A stretch of 47,329 bases of DNA from Lachnospiraceae bacterium (GCA_017521195.1 JAFXGP010000029.1:1-47329); one strand, 5' to 3'; counted from the first letter of the stretch, positions 1 to 8,518 are shown. Made by a program: numbers and translations. The notes: a model not told the origin generated them from the letters alone.

Positions 1-35
1 TAAACTGCACCGTAGGACATACGGGAACAGTATAA
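1..35 (+). CDS. tnpB: TnpB (IS200/IS605 family), last codons only
   Basis: Only the last ten codons are in the window, reading NCTVGHTGTV before a TAA at 33-35. This tail resembles the C-terminus of TnpB (OrfB), the RNA-guided nuclease of IS200/IS605-family transposons. The rest of the gene lies outside the window, so intactness cannot be judged. The call is supported mainly by the structured element end that follows immediately. Without that context a ten-residue match would not be enough. Confidence 0.6.
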   Translation, partial: NCTVGHTGTV

Positions 36-141
36 TCTAGCTTGTGGACACTGTGTAAGACATTGCAATATCGTAAGATATTAGCCGATGCTGTAGTGAT
101 TGAAGCAAGAATCCCCCTGCTTTAGCTGTGGGGAGTGTCAA
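36..141 (+). mobile_element. IS200/IS605 right end with omega-RNA-like hairpin
   Basis: About 105 bases of non-coding sequence follow the TnpB stop and end in a hairpin (CCCCC at 113-117, GGGG at 130-133) and a GTGTCAA motif. This is the layout of the right end of an IS605-type element. In this family the region also forms the 3' scaffold of the omega-RNA that guides TnpB; the guide would be read from bases just past the element edge, near 141. The family layout is established knowledge. The exact boundary and that RNA is made here are inference. Confidence 0.65.
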
Positions 142-244
142 TTGATGGTATGACTCTGTATCCTCTATAAGAAAAGACAGTCTAAAAACAAATAGGATTA
201 CATAAAATAGATTGATAACGTTGAAAATCGGGAGAAGTAAGAAA

Positions 245-1069
245 ATGAAAAAACTTCTGCTATTCATGATATCTGTCTGTTTTTTAATTTTACTTTTTTT
301 TATGTCAAAAGAAATGGAAGAAAAAGGAAGAAGAGAACAAAGTCTTAAGGGAGAGCCTTCTTTGAAAGAACTATTAAATATAGCACTCCAGCCTGTGGGA
401 AAAACCATGTATGTCTGGGGAGGAGGCTGGAATGAGGAGGATAATGGTGCAGGAGAAGAGACAAGAAGAATAGGCCTTAGTCCCTTATGGGAAGAGTTTG
501 CCCAAAAACAGGGGGCTTTTTATGATTATGAAACAACCAGATACCAAATTCATCAGGGATTGGATTGCTCCGGCTATATAGGCTGGGTAGTCTATAACCT
601 TTTGGAAACAGAAAACGAAAAAGAGGGCTATGTAACAAAGGCCTCACAAATGGCAAAATCTTTAGCGGATAAAGGTCTGGGAGATTATACGAAAAATAAG
701 CAGGTAACAGACTGGCAGCCGGGAGATGTGATGAGTATGGAGGATCATGTATGGATGGTGGTAGGAGCCTGCCAGGATGGCAGTGTGGTTCTGCTTCATT
801 CCTCACCGCCGGGAGTAACCCTTGCAGGAACAAAGCTTTATGGAAAGGATAAAAGTATGGCAGAAACCCTGGCGGCAAAATATATGGCAAAATATTACCC
901 TCACTGGTACGAAAAATATCCTGACATTAGCTGTGACACAACGTATCTGGAAACTGCCCACAGAATGCGATGGAGTTCAAAGATCCTGCAGGATGCAGAA
1001 GGCTTACGTTATAAAAATGCAGAGGAAATTCTGATGGTTTTATTTGGGGAAACTTACTATATCCCATGA
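245..1069 (+). CDS. Secreted/anchored NlpC/P60-like cysteine peptidase
   Basis: A 274-residue protein with an N-terminal hydrophobic segment (about residues 3-20) that should act as a signal anchor. The rest resembles the NlpC/P60 (CHAP-like) fold of cell-wall amidases and endopeptidases: a YVWGGG segment, the catalytic Cys in GLDCSGYIGW, a His in EDHVWMVVG, and a third polar position near LLHSSPPG. It probably cleaves peptidoglycan stem peptides outside the membrane. The start is ATG 245, preceded by GGGAGAAG at 230-237; an in-frame TTG at 212 lacks a good RBS. The next gene, 109 bases downstream on the same strand, is also exported, so the two may form a surface unit. Substrate is not predictable. 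Confidence 0.75.
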   Translation: MKKLLLFMISVCFLILLFFMSKEMEEKGRREQSLKGEPSLKELLNIALQPVGKTMYVWGGGWNEEDNGAGEETRRIGLSPLWEEFAQKQGAFYDYETTRYQIHQGLDCSGYIGWVVYNLLETENEKEGYVTKASQMAKSLADKGLGDYTKNKQVTDWQPGDVMSMEDHVWMVVGACQDGSVVLLHSSPPGVTLAGTKLYGKDKSMAETLAAKYMAKYYPHWYEKYPDISCDTTYLETAHRMRWSSKILQDAEGLRYKNAEEILMVLFGETYYIP

Positions 1070-1116
1070 TATTCTGGCAAAAAGGGAAAAAATTATTAGA
1101 GGATGAAACTTTCAAA

Positions 1117-1180
1117 ATAAAACTCCATCTATAGATTGAAACGGTTAAACGAAAGCAGACAAAAGAAAAAGGAGTTTTAT
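1117..1180 (+). promoter_or_regulatory. Hairpin pairing with the RBS and start of the next gene
   Basis: ATAAAACTCC at 1117-1126 is a perfect 10-base complement of GGAGTTTTAT at 1171-1180. The right arm contains the Shine-Dalgarno GGAG and the first two bases of the ATG at 1179. The 44-base loop contains its own small palindrome ATCTATAGAT (1127-1136). If formed in the mRNA, the stem would block initiation of the surface-protein gene. The pairing is seen directly; regulation is inferred. Confidence 0.45.
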
Positions 1181-3260
1181 GAAAAAAGGAATACTTTATG
1201 TAAGTTTTACCATAGCAGCAATATGCATGATGCTTGGCAGTTCCATACAGGCAAGAGCTGAAGAAAACAGCAGACAGGTTTATAATTTTCAGGAATTTCA
1301 GGAGGCTTTGATGGAGGCTTCTGTTTCTGAAATCTATTTGCAGGAGGATATTTTCCAGGATAGAGAAGAGCAAGAGCCTTTGGTCATTCCGAGGAGTGTG
1401 ACTATTTATGGAAATGATTATATTTTATCCTTAAGCAGTCAGGCAATGATTTTGGAAGGTGATCTTGTTATTAATGATTGTGATTTAAGATTTACGAAAA
1501 CCTCAGGGAATAGTATCATTTTAAATTACCATGAACTGATCTTAAATAATGTGAGTACCTTATTCAGTGAGAGCCCGGTGGATATTTATGCAGGAGCTTT
1601 TGTACTCCAGGGAACTGCTCTTTACAGAACAGGCGATCATGGAGTAGTGCTTTTATCAGAAAGCACCTTTGTAGATGATATTTATGCAGGAAATTTTACT
1701 GATAATGAGGCGGAGAATGAAAAAGCTTTACCGGTAACGATAATTATCAGCTCACCAAAAGTGCAGCTGGGAACCATAGATGCCTTCATAGGAGAGGAAA
1801 AATCAGCCACTGTTGTTTATAAGGGAAGTGAACAGGAAGAGAAATCTTTTTCTTTGAGAAATGGCGGAAATATAGAGATTTTATCCGGCCATGTAAGTTT
1901 AACTTCCGATTCCTATTTTTATCATGATAAGGCAAGCCTTTTGGTGGAGGCAGGAGCAATTCTTGATTTATCGAAAATAAGAAGCAATCTGAAATTTAAG
2001 GACTATGTGGGAGAGGGAAAGCTTTTTTTAGGAGAAAATCAAACAGCAGATTTTTCTGGGCGCATTGAGGAAGAAGTTTTACCTCAGAAGCCAAAGTCAA
2101 TTCCGGTATCTGTTTCCCGCATTTTAATTGAAGATAAGCTTTACGATGGAACGGTAAACGTAAAGGTAAAAGAGATTTTATTTAGTGACGGAAGTAATCA
2201 TAATCTGATGATTTCCAATGAAGCTGCTGCAAGCTTTAAAGATCCTTCTGTAGGCACAGCAAAAGAAGTACAGGTCGTGATTACCTTGAAAAATACAGAG
2301 TATGAATTAACCCAAAAAGAAATTAAGACTACAGGAAATATCTTGCAAAAGCCTGAGACCATAAGGCCTCAGGAAAAAGTGGAAACAAAGCTGGAGATAA
2401 GAGCCGGCTTCAGTGCAGAGGGAATCACTCCTTCCCTGCAGGAAAAAGGTTTTACCAGCGTATTTAAAATTGAAGATACCCTTTACACCCTGTTAAAAAG
2501 CTTAAATACCGGCTTTGAATCAAAAAATTCCAAGCTTTATGAAGTTTCCCTCCTGGCAAGAAAAAATCAGAAGGAACAGTGGAGAAAAGCCGCTAAGGAG
2601 GAGTTTCCCCAAGATGGAAGACTTAAGGTAAGGATGGCAGTACCGGAAGGAACCAGTGTGGATACCCATGATTATACCGTGCTTCACATGTTCAGTGATC
2701 ACCATTTTTACCGCACAGCAGGCCAGGTGGAAAATCCCAAGGTGGTAGAAATAAAAAAAGATGGCCAGTCCTACCTTGAATTTGAACTTGTGGGAACCTC
2801 TCCTCTTTTAGTCGCCTGGAAGGAAATAAGTAAGCCTGCCGTGGTACAGAATAATTCGCAGACAAATTCCGTAGCGCAAACAAGTCAAAGCACAGCCACA
2901 CAACATTCTCAGCCTGCATCATCCAATACCGGGAAGGTGCAGCCAAAGATTAAAACCATAGATCCTGCCTTAAAAAGCACAAAAAATACAGAGGCCAATT
3001 TTAGCTCTTCCTATAAAAAGGATCAGGATGATGATCAAAAAAATGGAGTAAAAGAAGATCCGGAAGTAGTAAAAAGAGAAAAGGAAACCATTCAAAGTAA
3101 AGAGGCTTTGGCCCAAAAAGCTGATACACAGAGAAAAACTATGGCAGAGATAGAAATCCCTAAGAAGCAAAATTATGGACTTTTCTTCCTGACTTTGGGA
3201 ATCAGTACCGTTGCCTTAATTGCTTTGGGAACAGCAATTTCTATTTTTAGGAATAGATAA
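1179..3260 (+). CDS. Large cell-surface protein with YDG-type domain
   Basis: A 693-residue exported protein. Residues 1-27 form a signal peptide ending near QARAEE. Residues about 35-300 look like a repetitive beta-rich region resembling parallel beta-helix surface proteins. Around residues 310-390 is a YDG-type segment (LYDGTVNVKV, SVGTAKEVQV) of the kind found in adhesin stalks. A Ser/Thr/Gln-rich low-complexity linker (about 555-600) and a charged Lys/Glu-rich region follow. A single C-terminal hydrophobic helix ends in IFRNR. There is no LPxTG before that helix, so it is probably membrane-anchored rather than sortase-linked. The RBS is AAAAGGAG immediately before ATG 1179. A role in adhesion or wall architecture is inference. 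Confidence 0.7.
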   Translation: MKKGILYVSFTIAAICMMLGSSIQARAEENSRQVYNFQEFQEALMEASVSEIYLQEDIFQDREEQEPLVIPRSVTIYGNDYILSLSSQAMILEGDLVINDCDLRFTKTSGNSIILNYHELILNNVSTLFSESPVDIYAGAFVLQGTALYRTGDHGVVLLSESTFVDDIYAGNFTDNEAENEKALPVTIIISSPKVQLGTIDAFIGEEKSATVVYKGSEQEEKSFSLRNGGNIEILSGHVSLTSDSYFYHDKASLLVEAGAILDLSKIRSNLKFKDYVGEGKLFLGENQTADFSGRIEEEVLPQKPKSIPVSVSRILIEDKLYDGTVNVKVKEILFSDGSNHNLMISNEAAASFKDPSVGTAKEVQVVITLKNTEYELTQKEIKTTGNILQKPETIRPQEKVETKLEIRAGFSAEGITPSLQEKGFTSVFKIEDTLYTLLKSLNTGFESKNSKLYEVSLLARKNQKEQWRKAAKEEFPQDGRLKVRMAVPEGTSVDTHDYTVLHMFSDHHFYRTAGQVENPKVVEIKKDGQSYLEFELVGTSPLLVAWKEISKPAVVQNNSQTNSVAQTSQSTATQHSQPASSNTGKVQPKIKTIDPALKSTKNTEANFSSSYKKDQDDDQKNGVKEDPEVVKREKETIQSKEALAQKADTQRKTMAEIEIPKKQNYGLFFLTLGISTVALIALGTAISIFRNR

Positions 3261-3297
3261 GATTAAGAAAATATATTTACCTGAAATTTGCCTTATG

Positions 3298-3383
3298 GGA
3301 GCTGTTGCATTAAGCCAAATATATACAAGATGTACTAGATAAACAACCTGTCTTGTAGTAGTTTTGCTTAGTGCGACAGCTCC
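3298..3383. repeat. 86-nt long imperfect hairpin, MITE-like
   Basis: The 18-base arms at 3298-3315 (GGAGCTGTTGCATTAAGC) and 3366-3383 (GCTTAGTGCGACAGCTCC) pair with only two G-T type exceptions. Inner arms TACAAGA (3324-3330) and TCTTGTA (3351-3357) extend the same stem. It lies between the surface-protein stop and the island's left boundary. It could terminate transcription, but the trailing T-run is short, so a small non-autonomous element or structured RNA is as likely. Confidence 0.5.
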
Positions 3384-3394
3384 TTTATTGATTC

Positions 3395-3410
3395 TTAACA
3401 TAAGTTAAAG
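3395..3410. repeat. Candidate attL core
   Basis: TTAACATAAGTTAAAG matches the copy at 8883-8898 with one difference. Each copy contains the inverted core TTAAC-N4-GTTAA, the symmetry expected where two integrase protomers bind around a crossover region. It sits 63 bases outside the integrase stop codon, a normal place for an attachment site. Confidence 0.55.
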
Positions 3411-3472
3411 TTTTGTTAAATGTGGTAATTTTTCCTTGGAAAATAAGGATTTTTTGATATTGGATTGATGGA

Positions 3473-3955
3473 TTACACCACTTTGACACCAATCGATTGA
3501 TTGTCATTATTCGCTCCGGCTTCAAACTTGCTCATTTCAGATATGAGCATATCGTCTGTTACATGGCAATAGAGATTCATTGTGATTTGGATTGTAGAAT
3601 GTCCCAGAATAATCTGCAATGTTTTGGGGTTCATGCCCCTCTCTATACACCTTGTTGAAAATGTGTGCCTAAGTGTATGCGGTGATAATGGTTCGAATTG
3701 TGGTGTTCTTTTAAAGCAATCCTTTTAAAGATATACTTCATTACTACTGTTGTGTCTCTTGGACTGATTGGTGTATTCTTCGTCGTAGTAAACACCAAGT
3801 CCTCAAAGCCCTCCGATGCTTTGTAGCCTTTTGCTTCAACGCCACGCTTCCAAAGTAGCTGTCTCTTTAAAATCTGATACGCTTTCAAAGTCATCGGTAT
3901 CTTTTCGGGATGCATCGGTTTTCAGTTCATTGATTTCCCGTTGCATCACAATCAG
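3473..3955 (-). pseudogene. int: Tyrosine recombinase/integrase C-terminal remnant, frameshifted
   Basis: Only the catalytic half of a Tn916-type phage integrase is left, spread over three reading frames. From upstream: a piece reading REINELKTDASRK near 3915-3955, then IPMTLKAYQILKRQLLWKRG in a second frame, then SPHTLRHTFSTR and LGHSTIQITMNLYCHV in a third, stopping at 3473-3475. The HxLRH box and the tyrosine nucleophile (NLYCHV) are still recognisable, but at least two frameshifts and the missing N-terminal half mean no active enzyme. Sequence upstream of 3955 runs straight into the methyltransferase remnant, so a deletion joined the two. Confidence 0.85.
3474..3490. repeat. Left copy of candidate integrase arm-type site
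   Basis: TACACCACTTTGACACC matches TACACCATTTTTGACACC at 8743-8760 apart from one base and one gap. The left copy overlaps the last codons of the integrase, and the pair lies just inside both candidate att cores. This resembles the direct-repeat sites bound by the N-terminal domain of Tn916-type integrases. Confidence 0.45.
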
Positions 3956-3965
3956 ATTTAAGCTG

Positions 3966-4344
3966 TTATTCCATCATCTCTTTGCTCCAGTATGTACCTA
4001 CATTCCAACAAACTACTGCATCAAATGAAAACGACGATATTAGATTTTCTCTAAATTCCGCCTCTGCAATATCCACCCTCTAAAAAGACTATTTTTTCTT
4101 TATCGACATTCCTGCTTTGCAACAATCTTTTCGCTTTTTCAATACAGTCCTTATTCTTTTCTATCGCAATTACTCTATGACCATTTTCAATCAAAGATAA
4201 GGTACTATATCCTGTTCCACAACCAATTTCTACTACTATATCATGGTTCTCTATTGCACTCGCCATCCATGTGTAATATCCTCTATCATAAAAATATTTT
4301 GCGCTAACATTCTACTGCTCTGCATATTCCTCAGTAACTCTCAT
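3966..4344 (-). pseudogene. Class I SAM-dependent methyltransferase, broken
   Basis: A start codon at 4344 with a strong RBS (GAGGAGG) opens a reading frame that meets an in-frame TAG after ten codons. It then continues through a clear AdoMet-binding motif I (VVEIGCGTGYSTLSL) and an acidic strand-2 end (VIAIEKNKD). One extra base near 4075 shifts the frame. The next frame continues naturally as DIAEAEFRENLISSFSFDAVVCWN before stopping at 3966. So a small methyltransferase was inactivated by a nonsense change and a frameshift, and its 3' end was lost against the integrase. What it methylated is unknown. Confidence 0.75.
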
Positions 4345-4373
4345 AAAATCCTCCTCATATAGTTATTCCTAAA

Positions 4374-4403
4374 AGGAGATGGCCATATATACGACCATCT
4401 CCT
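4374..4403 (-). terminator. Rho-independent terminator of the ham operon
   Basis: The perfect 9-bp stem AGGAGATGG/CCATCTCCT with a 12-base loop lies 10 bases past the last ham stop codon on the minus strand. It is followed by a short run of T. Confidence 0.75.
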
Positions 4404-4413
4404 AATTGCAAAT

Positions 4414-5304
4414 CTACTTTATCCTTTTATCAACAATCTCCTTTATCACTTTACCGGATACATTTTCAACTTGATAATCAGTTGCATCTATCCCTGCCAC
4501 AATTCCTTTTAATTGCCCAATATGTTCTACACTAATTGGCACTTCTGCGTACTTCTCTTTCAACACCCTCAGAACATTGCCCACCGCAAATCGTGGGACT
4601 CCCAGTTTCGACACGATTACAGCTTCCTTACTGGATACACCATAATAAATATAGGAAGGAAGCATTTGAGCATTCTCAGTCTGCAAATCATAGCTTACTG
4701 CCTGATATATATTCATACCCCATGGCATATAAGATTTCATTTGGCTATTAAGATATCGATTACACAAGGAAATTACTTCTTCATCACTCTGTCCAGCTCT
4801 CTTGATGTTTTTTGCAATATCCCTTACTTTATCGCCATTCACCCATCCCATAAGCAACTTGGCAATACTTTCTGGATCCAAATTACCCTGACCCAACATC
4901 TCAATTTTAATTTCCGGAATTTTTGCAATAATATTTATAATCTCTGTTAAACGCTCAACATTCTTTGTTTGAAGTATGATTTCTGACGCCTTATACTCAT
5001 GATCACCATTTGCTTTCAAACTATTGATAAAAGCTCCTATTATAGATTTAACCTTTGTATAACTTATGTCGCTAATACCTAATTCATCTGCTTTTGCCAT
5101 ATCTTCCTTTTTATTAGCATTAACATGACGAATATACTGTGCTACAAACGTATTCAACTTAGTCTGCGCGTTAATAAAACCTTCTTGCTTGCTCAAACTA
5201 TGATACAAATATGAATCCGTTAATATACCTCTGATTTTAGCAACATCTCTTGGATTAATGTCATAATCATAACTAATATTTAAAATATGGTTTATATATT
5301 GCAA
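4414..5304 (-). CDS. C-terminal part of HamB-like helicase, separated by a frameshift
   Basis: A 296-codon frame opening with TTG at 5304, six bases beyond the helicase stop codon. Read upstream without a start codon, this frame continues as DPENAPILNLL directly opposite the last codons of the helicase (LKDPKMRRY), and that reading is smoother than the helicase's own tail. The C-terminal segment with IYYGVSSKEAVIVSKLGVPR resembles the helical tail of large DEAD/Ski2-type helicases. The likeliest explanation is one helicase gene of about 1080 codons cut by loss of one C in the CCC at 5329-5331. A separate third subunit, translated by coupling, is the alternative. No catalytic motif is visible in this part alone. 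Confidence 0.6.
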   Translation of the reverse strand: MQYINHILNISYDYDINPRDVAKIRGILTDSYLYHSLSKQEGFINAQTKLNTFVAQYIRHVNANKKEDMAKADELGISDISYTKVKSIIGAFINSLKANGDHEYKASEIILQTKNVERLTEIINIIAKIPEIKIEMLGQGNLDPESIAKLLMGWVNGDKVRDIAKNIKRAGQSDEEVISLCNRYLNSQMKSYMPWGMNIYQAVSYDLQTENAQMLPSYIYYGVSSKEAVIVSKLGVPRFAVGNVLRVLKEKYAEVPISVEHIGQLKGIVAGIDATDYQVENVSGKVIKEIVDKRIK

Positions 5305-5309
5305 GAGAT

Positions 5310-7652
5310 TTAATATCGGCGCATTTTCGGGTCTTTCAACACATTATAATCAAGACTTATCGCTGTATTTCCGGTAAAGAAGGCATTCAATGAAGAGATC
5401 ACCTCTTTCAAATCCGATTCGATGTATCTTATTACCGCAGCCTTTGTCTCCTTCGGCGAACTGGCATACGAAAGGATTATATACCCTTCTTTATCCTTGT
5501 ATGCTCTTCCAGCACGTCCAGCTATATTCCAAAACTCAGCGTTAGACAAGTTTCCTTTATTCCGCAATTTAACAGTATCAAAAATGACTGTATTTATTGG
5601 GAAATTCATTCCTTGTGCAAGCGTAGTAGTGGCAAAAATAATCTTAATCTTATTGTTTCTAACCAGTTCCTCAATAGTTTCTTTAACAATACTTGACAGA
5701 CCCGAATTATGATAGCAAATACCAAATTTCAAGAATTCAACTAAAGAATCATCTTCTCCGTTTTCCAATCTTACAATTTCTATTGCTCGTTGAATCTCTT
5801 CATCTTCACTCATATCCGGCAACATATTCTTGGTTTCAAAAAAGCACTTTACATCCAGAGCCAGTTTCAACGTTGTGCTTCTTCCACCACACAATACTAG
5901 AATATTCCCATCTTGTTCAATAAAATCATTTAAAACCACACAAAGTCGAACAGCATTATCAACCCTATCATGATCTAGTTCTGTTTTCACATCTTGCGGG
6001 CTTAAACTCAACGCAATTTCAACATTCTCTGTTCCTAATTGATTTCTTGGTGACTTATAAAACTGAAGGACTGATTCTGTTTTCTTATTATTCAACAAAT
6101 TACAGCCAATGTATTGTTTGGTTGGCGACCATTCTACCGAGATAGTATCTGCATTTCTTGGCGAATCAGCCAACCACTCACTAATTTCCTTCGCATTACT
6201 AATAAAGGGGCTTAGTAACAAGAAATTAGCCTCTTTCATATTCTGCTTTATAGATGATAAAACCAACTCAAATTTAGATCCTCTCGAAGCATCTCCCAGA
6301 TTATGGGCTTCATCCAAGATAACCAAACGTGTATTTTTTATTGATGGATGATTTTGTCTTACAAGCGCTTCCAACTTTTCAGGCGTACTAATCAAAATAT
6401 CAATATGTTCACGCATCAAAATTTCATTTTCAATTTCATCAACATCATAGTATGGCAATGCTGTTTCTATGTTAAAATTGAATTCTTTGAAATCACTTTG
6501 TAAATCTAATTTAACTTGGTCAATCAATGCATTGGTTGGGACTACATAACAAACTGTAGGATTAAACTCCGCTGTTTTATAGTTATGAATACTAAATAAT
6601 ATCTGCATTTCAGCAAGAAATGACTTACCTGCACTCGTTGGCATCCCCACAACAATACTCTTTTTAGGCGTCAATACATCTGAGATAACTTCTCTTTGAG
6701 ATGGCAACAACGAATAAATATATCTGTCTCCTGTTGATAAGTTTTCTTCGATAAATTTTCTTATTAAAGGCGACTTTTCGGCTATATTCCATATTGAATT
6801 TTCTGCCACTCTCTCATATGCATATCTTAACAAATGGCCGATAAGCTTTAAATCAATGCTCTCATTTGTCAATAAATGAAATGCATTATATGAATACATA
6901 TCAATAACACTATAAATATCTTGATTTTCTGAATTATCTATATTTCCACTAAAAAGATATTCCTTTAGAATTGTTGTCAAATAAATAACATTTCCATAAG
7001 AAGCAATTTTCAACCCGATAGATATATCTAATTCTTCTTTTGCAAGTTCTTCTTTTTGAGCCTTTTTTAAATTTTCATTTGCTCTGTCAATAAATGCATT
7101 TAATTGTATTAAGCCTTCATAATTCCTTATATTACTCATTAAAAAAACAATTAAATAATAGGAATCATATTCTAACTTTCGTATCGTCAAAGAATCATTA
7201 TATAAATGCTCTGTCTGAGCCAACTTTGCACTATAATCCTTAATAATCAAGTCCGACATCGTTTGACGATCTGCCATATATGACAACATGCTATACATAA
7301 CCAAATACGGCATATTATTCCAATATTCACTCTCATGCGTCTGCTCTAAAACTTGTTCATATAAAGAGGCTACTGTTCCGCACAAACTTACGAGTAATTC
7401 TTTTCGTTTTTCACTTTCGACTAAATCCATATTCGGATTCTCTAAAATTATTTCTAATAGTGCGTTCAATAAATTTACTTTAGAGAGCAAATCGCTATTT
7501 AAGTATCTTTTCCTTTGTTCCTCAGCAGAAAATTTATCATACAAATGTCCCGCTTCAATATCTGCGAGCATAACAGCAAGCGAAGAAAGATTTTCTTCGC
7601 TTACATCAAATACTTTTTCTATTGAATTTATTATGCTCTTAATATATTCCAT
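5310..7652 (-). CDS. hamB: Hachiman HamB-like Ski2-type DEAH helicase
   Basis: A 780-residue SF2 helicase. The first 310 residues are helical with no recognised domain. Then come a Q-type motif (LLPSQREVI), Walker A GMPTSAGKS, motif Ib near STPEKLEAL, Walker B ILDEAHNLGD, motif III-like LLLSPF, motif V FATTTLAQGMNFP, and motif VI WNIAGRAGRA. The order and spacing fit Ski2-like helicases. In Hachiman systems, HamB is a DNA-tracking helicase that holds the HamA nuclease in check until damaged or invading DNA is sensed. It starts two bases after the hamA stop, so the genes are translationally coupled. The tail after motif VI is short (LKDPKMRRY), and the missing part appears in the next frame at 4414-5331. 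Whether the split protein works is unknown. Confidence 0.7.
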   Translation of the reverse strand: MEYIKSIINSIEKVFDVSEENLSSLAVMLADIEAGHLYDKFSAEEQRKRYLNSDLLSKVNLLNALLEIILENPNMDLVESEKRKELLVSLCGTVASLYEQVLEQTHESEYWNNMPYLVMYSMLSYMADRQTMSDLIIKDYSAKLAQTEHLYNDSLTIRKLEYDSYYLIVFLMSNIRNYEGLIQLNAFIDRANENLKKAQKEELAKEELDISIGLKIASYGNVIYLTTILKEYLFSGNIDNSENQDIYSVIDMYSYNAFHLLTNESIDLKLIGHLLRYAYERVAENSIWNIAEKSPLIRKFIEENLSTGDRYIYSLLPSQREVISDVLTPKKSIVVGMPTSAGKSFLAEMQILFSIHNYKTAEFNPTVCYVVPTNALIDQVKLDLQSDFKEFNFNIETALPYYDVDEIENEILMREHIDILISTPEKLEALVRQNHPSIKNTRLVILDEAHNLGDASRGSKFELVLSSIKQNMKEANFLLLSPFISNAKEISEWLADSPRNADTISVEWSPTKQYIGCNLLNNKKTESVLQFYKSPRNQLGTENVEIALSLSPQDVKTELDHDRVDNAVRLCVVLNDFIEQDGNILVLCGGRSTTLKLALDVKCFFETKNMLPDMSEDEEIQRAIEIVRLENGEDDSLVEFLKFGICYHNSGLSSIVKETIEELVRNNKIKIIFATTTLAQGMNFPINTVIFDTVKLRNKGNLSNAEFWNIAGRAGRAYKDKEGYIILSYASSPKETKAAVIRYIESDLKEVISSLNAFFTGNTAISLDYNVLKDPKMRRY

Positions 7653-7654
7653 AC

Positions 7655-8518
7655 CTATTCACCTATTGCCTCTTCATAAACCTCGGTGCTAAAATCCGTG
7701 AATCGCTTTTCAAATGCCAAGATTATGTTTTCGACATTTTCTCTTTTTACTCGCTGTAAAGAAAAGTTTTTATAATCATCTATGTTCATATCCGAAACAA
7801 TTTTCTCATTATTTCTAAGTAAGAATGGGAAAAACATTATATTTTCTGCTAAGTCTTTCTTTTCTCCAGCAATCAAATGTACTAGAAATCCCACTATTTT
7901 ATCTAACAACTCATCTTGTATTTTAACATTTCTTATACCATGCATGTACTCCAAGATTTCTCTTGAAACCCGATTATCCGCATTATCAATCGCTTTCTGA
8001 ATATCTTCTTGTAAAGATTGTACAGAGTCACATGGTATTTTCGTTGCCTCAGATGCTTTTACTTCACATACTACAAACCGAATCCTATCATTATCTATCC
8101 ATATTCCCGGAACATCTATTCCATCTGTATGTTTATCAATCTCAACAGCCTTCAAATTTATCCTTTTATCTGCTTCATCGTAAAACTTACAGCCATACTC
8201 TTGCTCTAATAAATATTGTGCTATCCACTCTGTTACTCTTTCTCTACGCACATCAAACTGAGGTATTGATGATTTTTTAGGAATGTTTATCCTGGCAACC
8301 TGCTCATTAAACCTCGCCACAAACTCCGGGTCTAAATTTTGTGTTCCATAATATGTCAAATCATATTCTGCTGTATTATGAACCTTAGATATTTTGACTT
8401 TATTTATCAAATATTCTTTTATTTGACTGATACTCTCTTCGCTTTCAATATCATATTCAAAGAGATTAACCTTCAATCCATTTACTTCCGTTTCTAATAC
8501 TTTTTTCACATTTGCCAT
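7655..8518 (-). CDS. hamA: Hachiman HamA-like (DUF1837-type) nuclease
   Basis: A 287-residue protein just upstream of the helicase. The central region has a PD-(D/E)XK-like signature: HTDGIDVPGIW, where Asp can bind metal, followed after a short loop by FVVCEVKAS, the E-x-K strand. A helical C-terminal half follows. HamA proteins carry this nuclease fold and are released by HamB to degrade DNA. The match is by motif and gene pairing, so another nuclease-helicase defence pair cannot be excluded. ATG 8518 is chosen because AAGGTGG sits eight bases before it; the in-frame GTG at 8530 lies inside that RBS. A TATAAT box at 8536-8541 fits a short leader. Confidence 0.6.
   Translation of the reverse strand: MANVKKVLETEVNGLKVNLFEYDIESEESISQIKEYLINKVKISKVHNTAEYDLTYYGTQNLDPEFVARFNEQVARINIPKKSSIPQFDVRRERVTEWIAQYLLEQEYGCKFYDEADKRINLKAVEIDKHTDGIDVPGIWIDNDRIRFVVCEVKASEATKIPCDSVQSLQEDIQKAIDNADNRVSREILEYMHGIRNVKIQDELLDKIVGFLVHLIAGEKKDLAENIMFFPFLLRNNEKIVSDMNIDDYKNFSLQRVKRENVENIILAFEKRFTDFSTEVYEEAIGE

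Noticed and set aside
5304-5340. Programmed -1 frameshift in the HamB-like gene
   Set aside because: No X XXY YYZ slippery heptamer and no obvious downstream stem; a simple one-base loss is more likely, although not proven.
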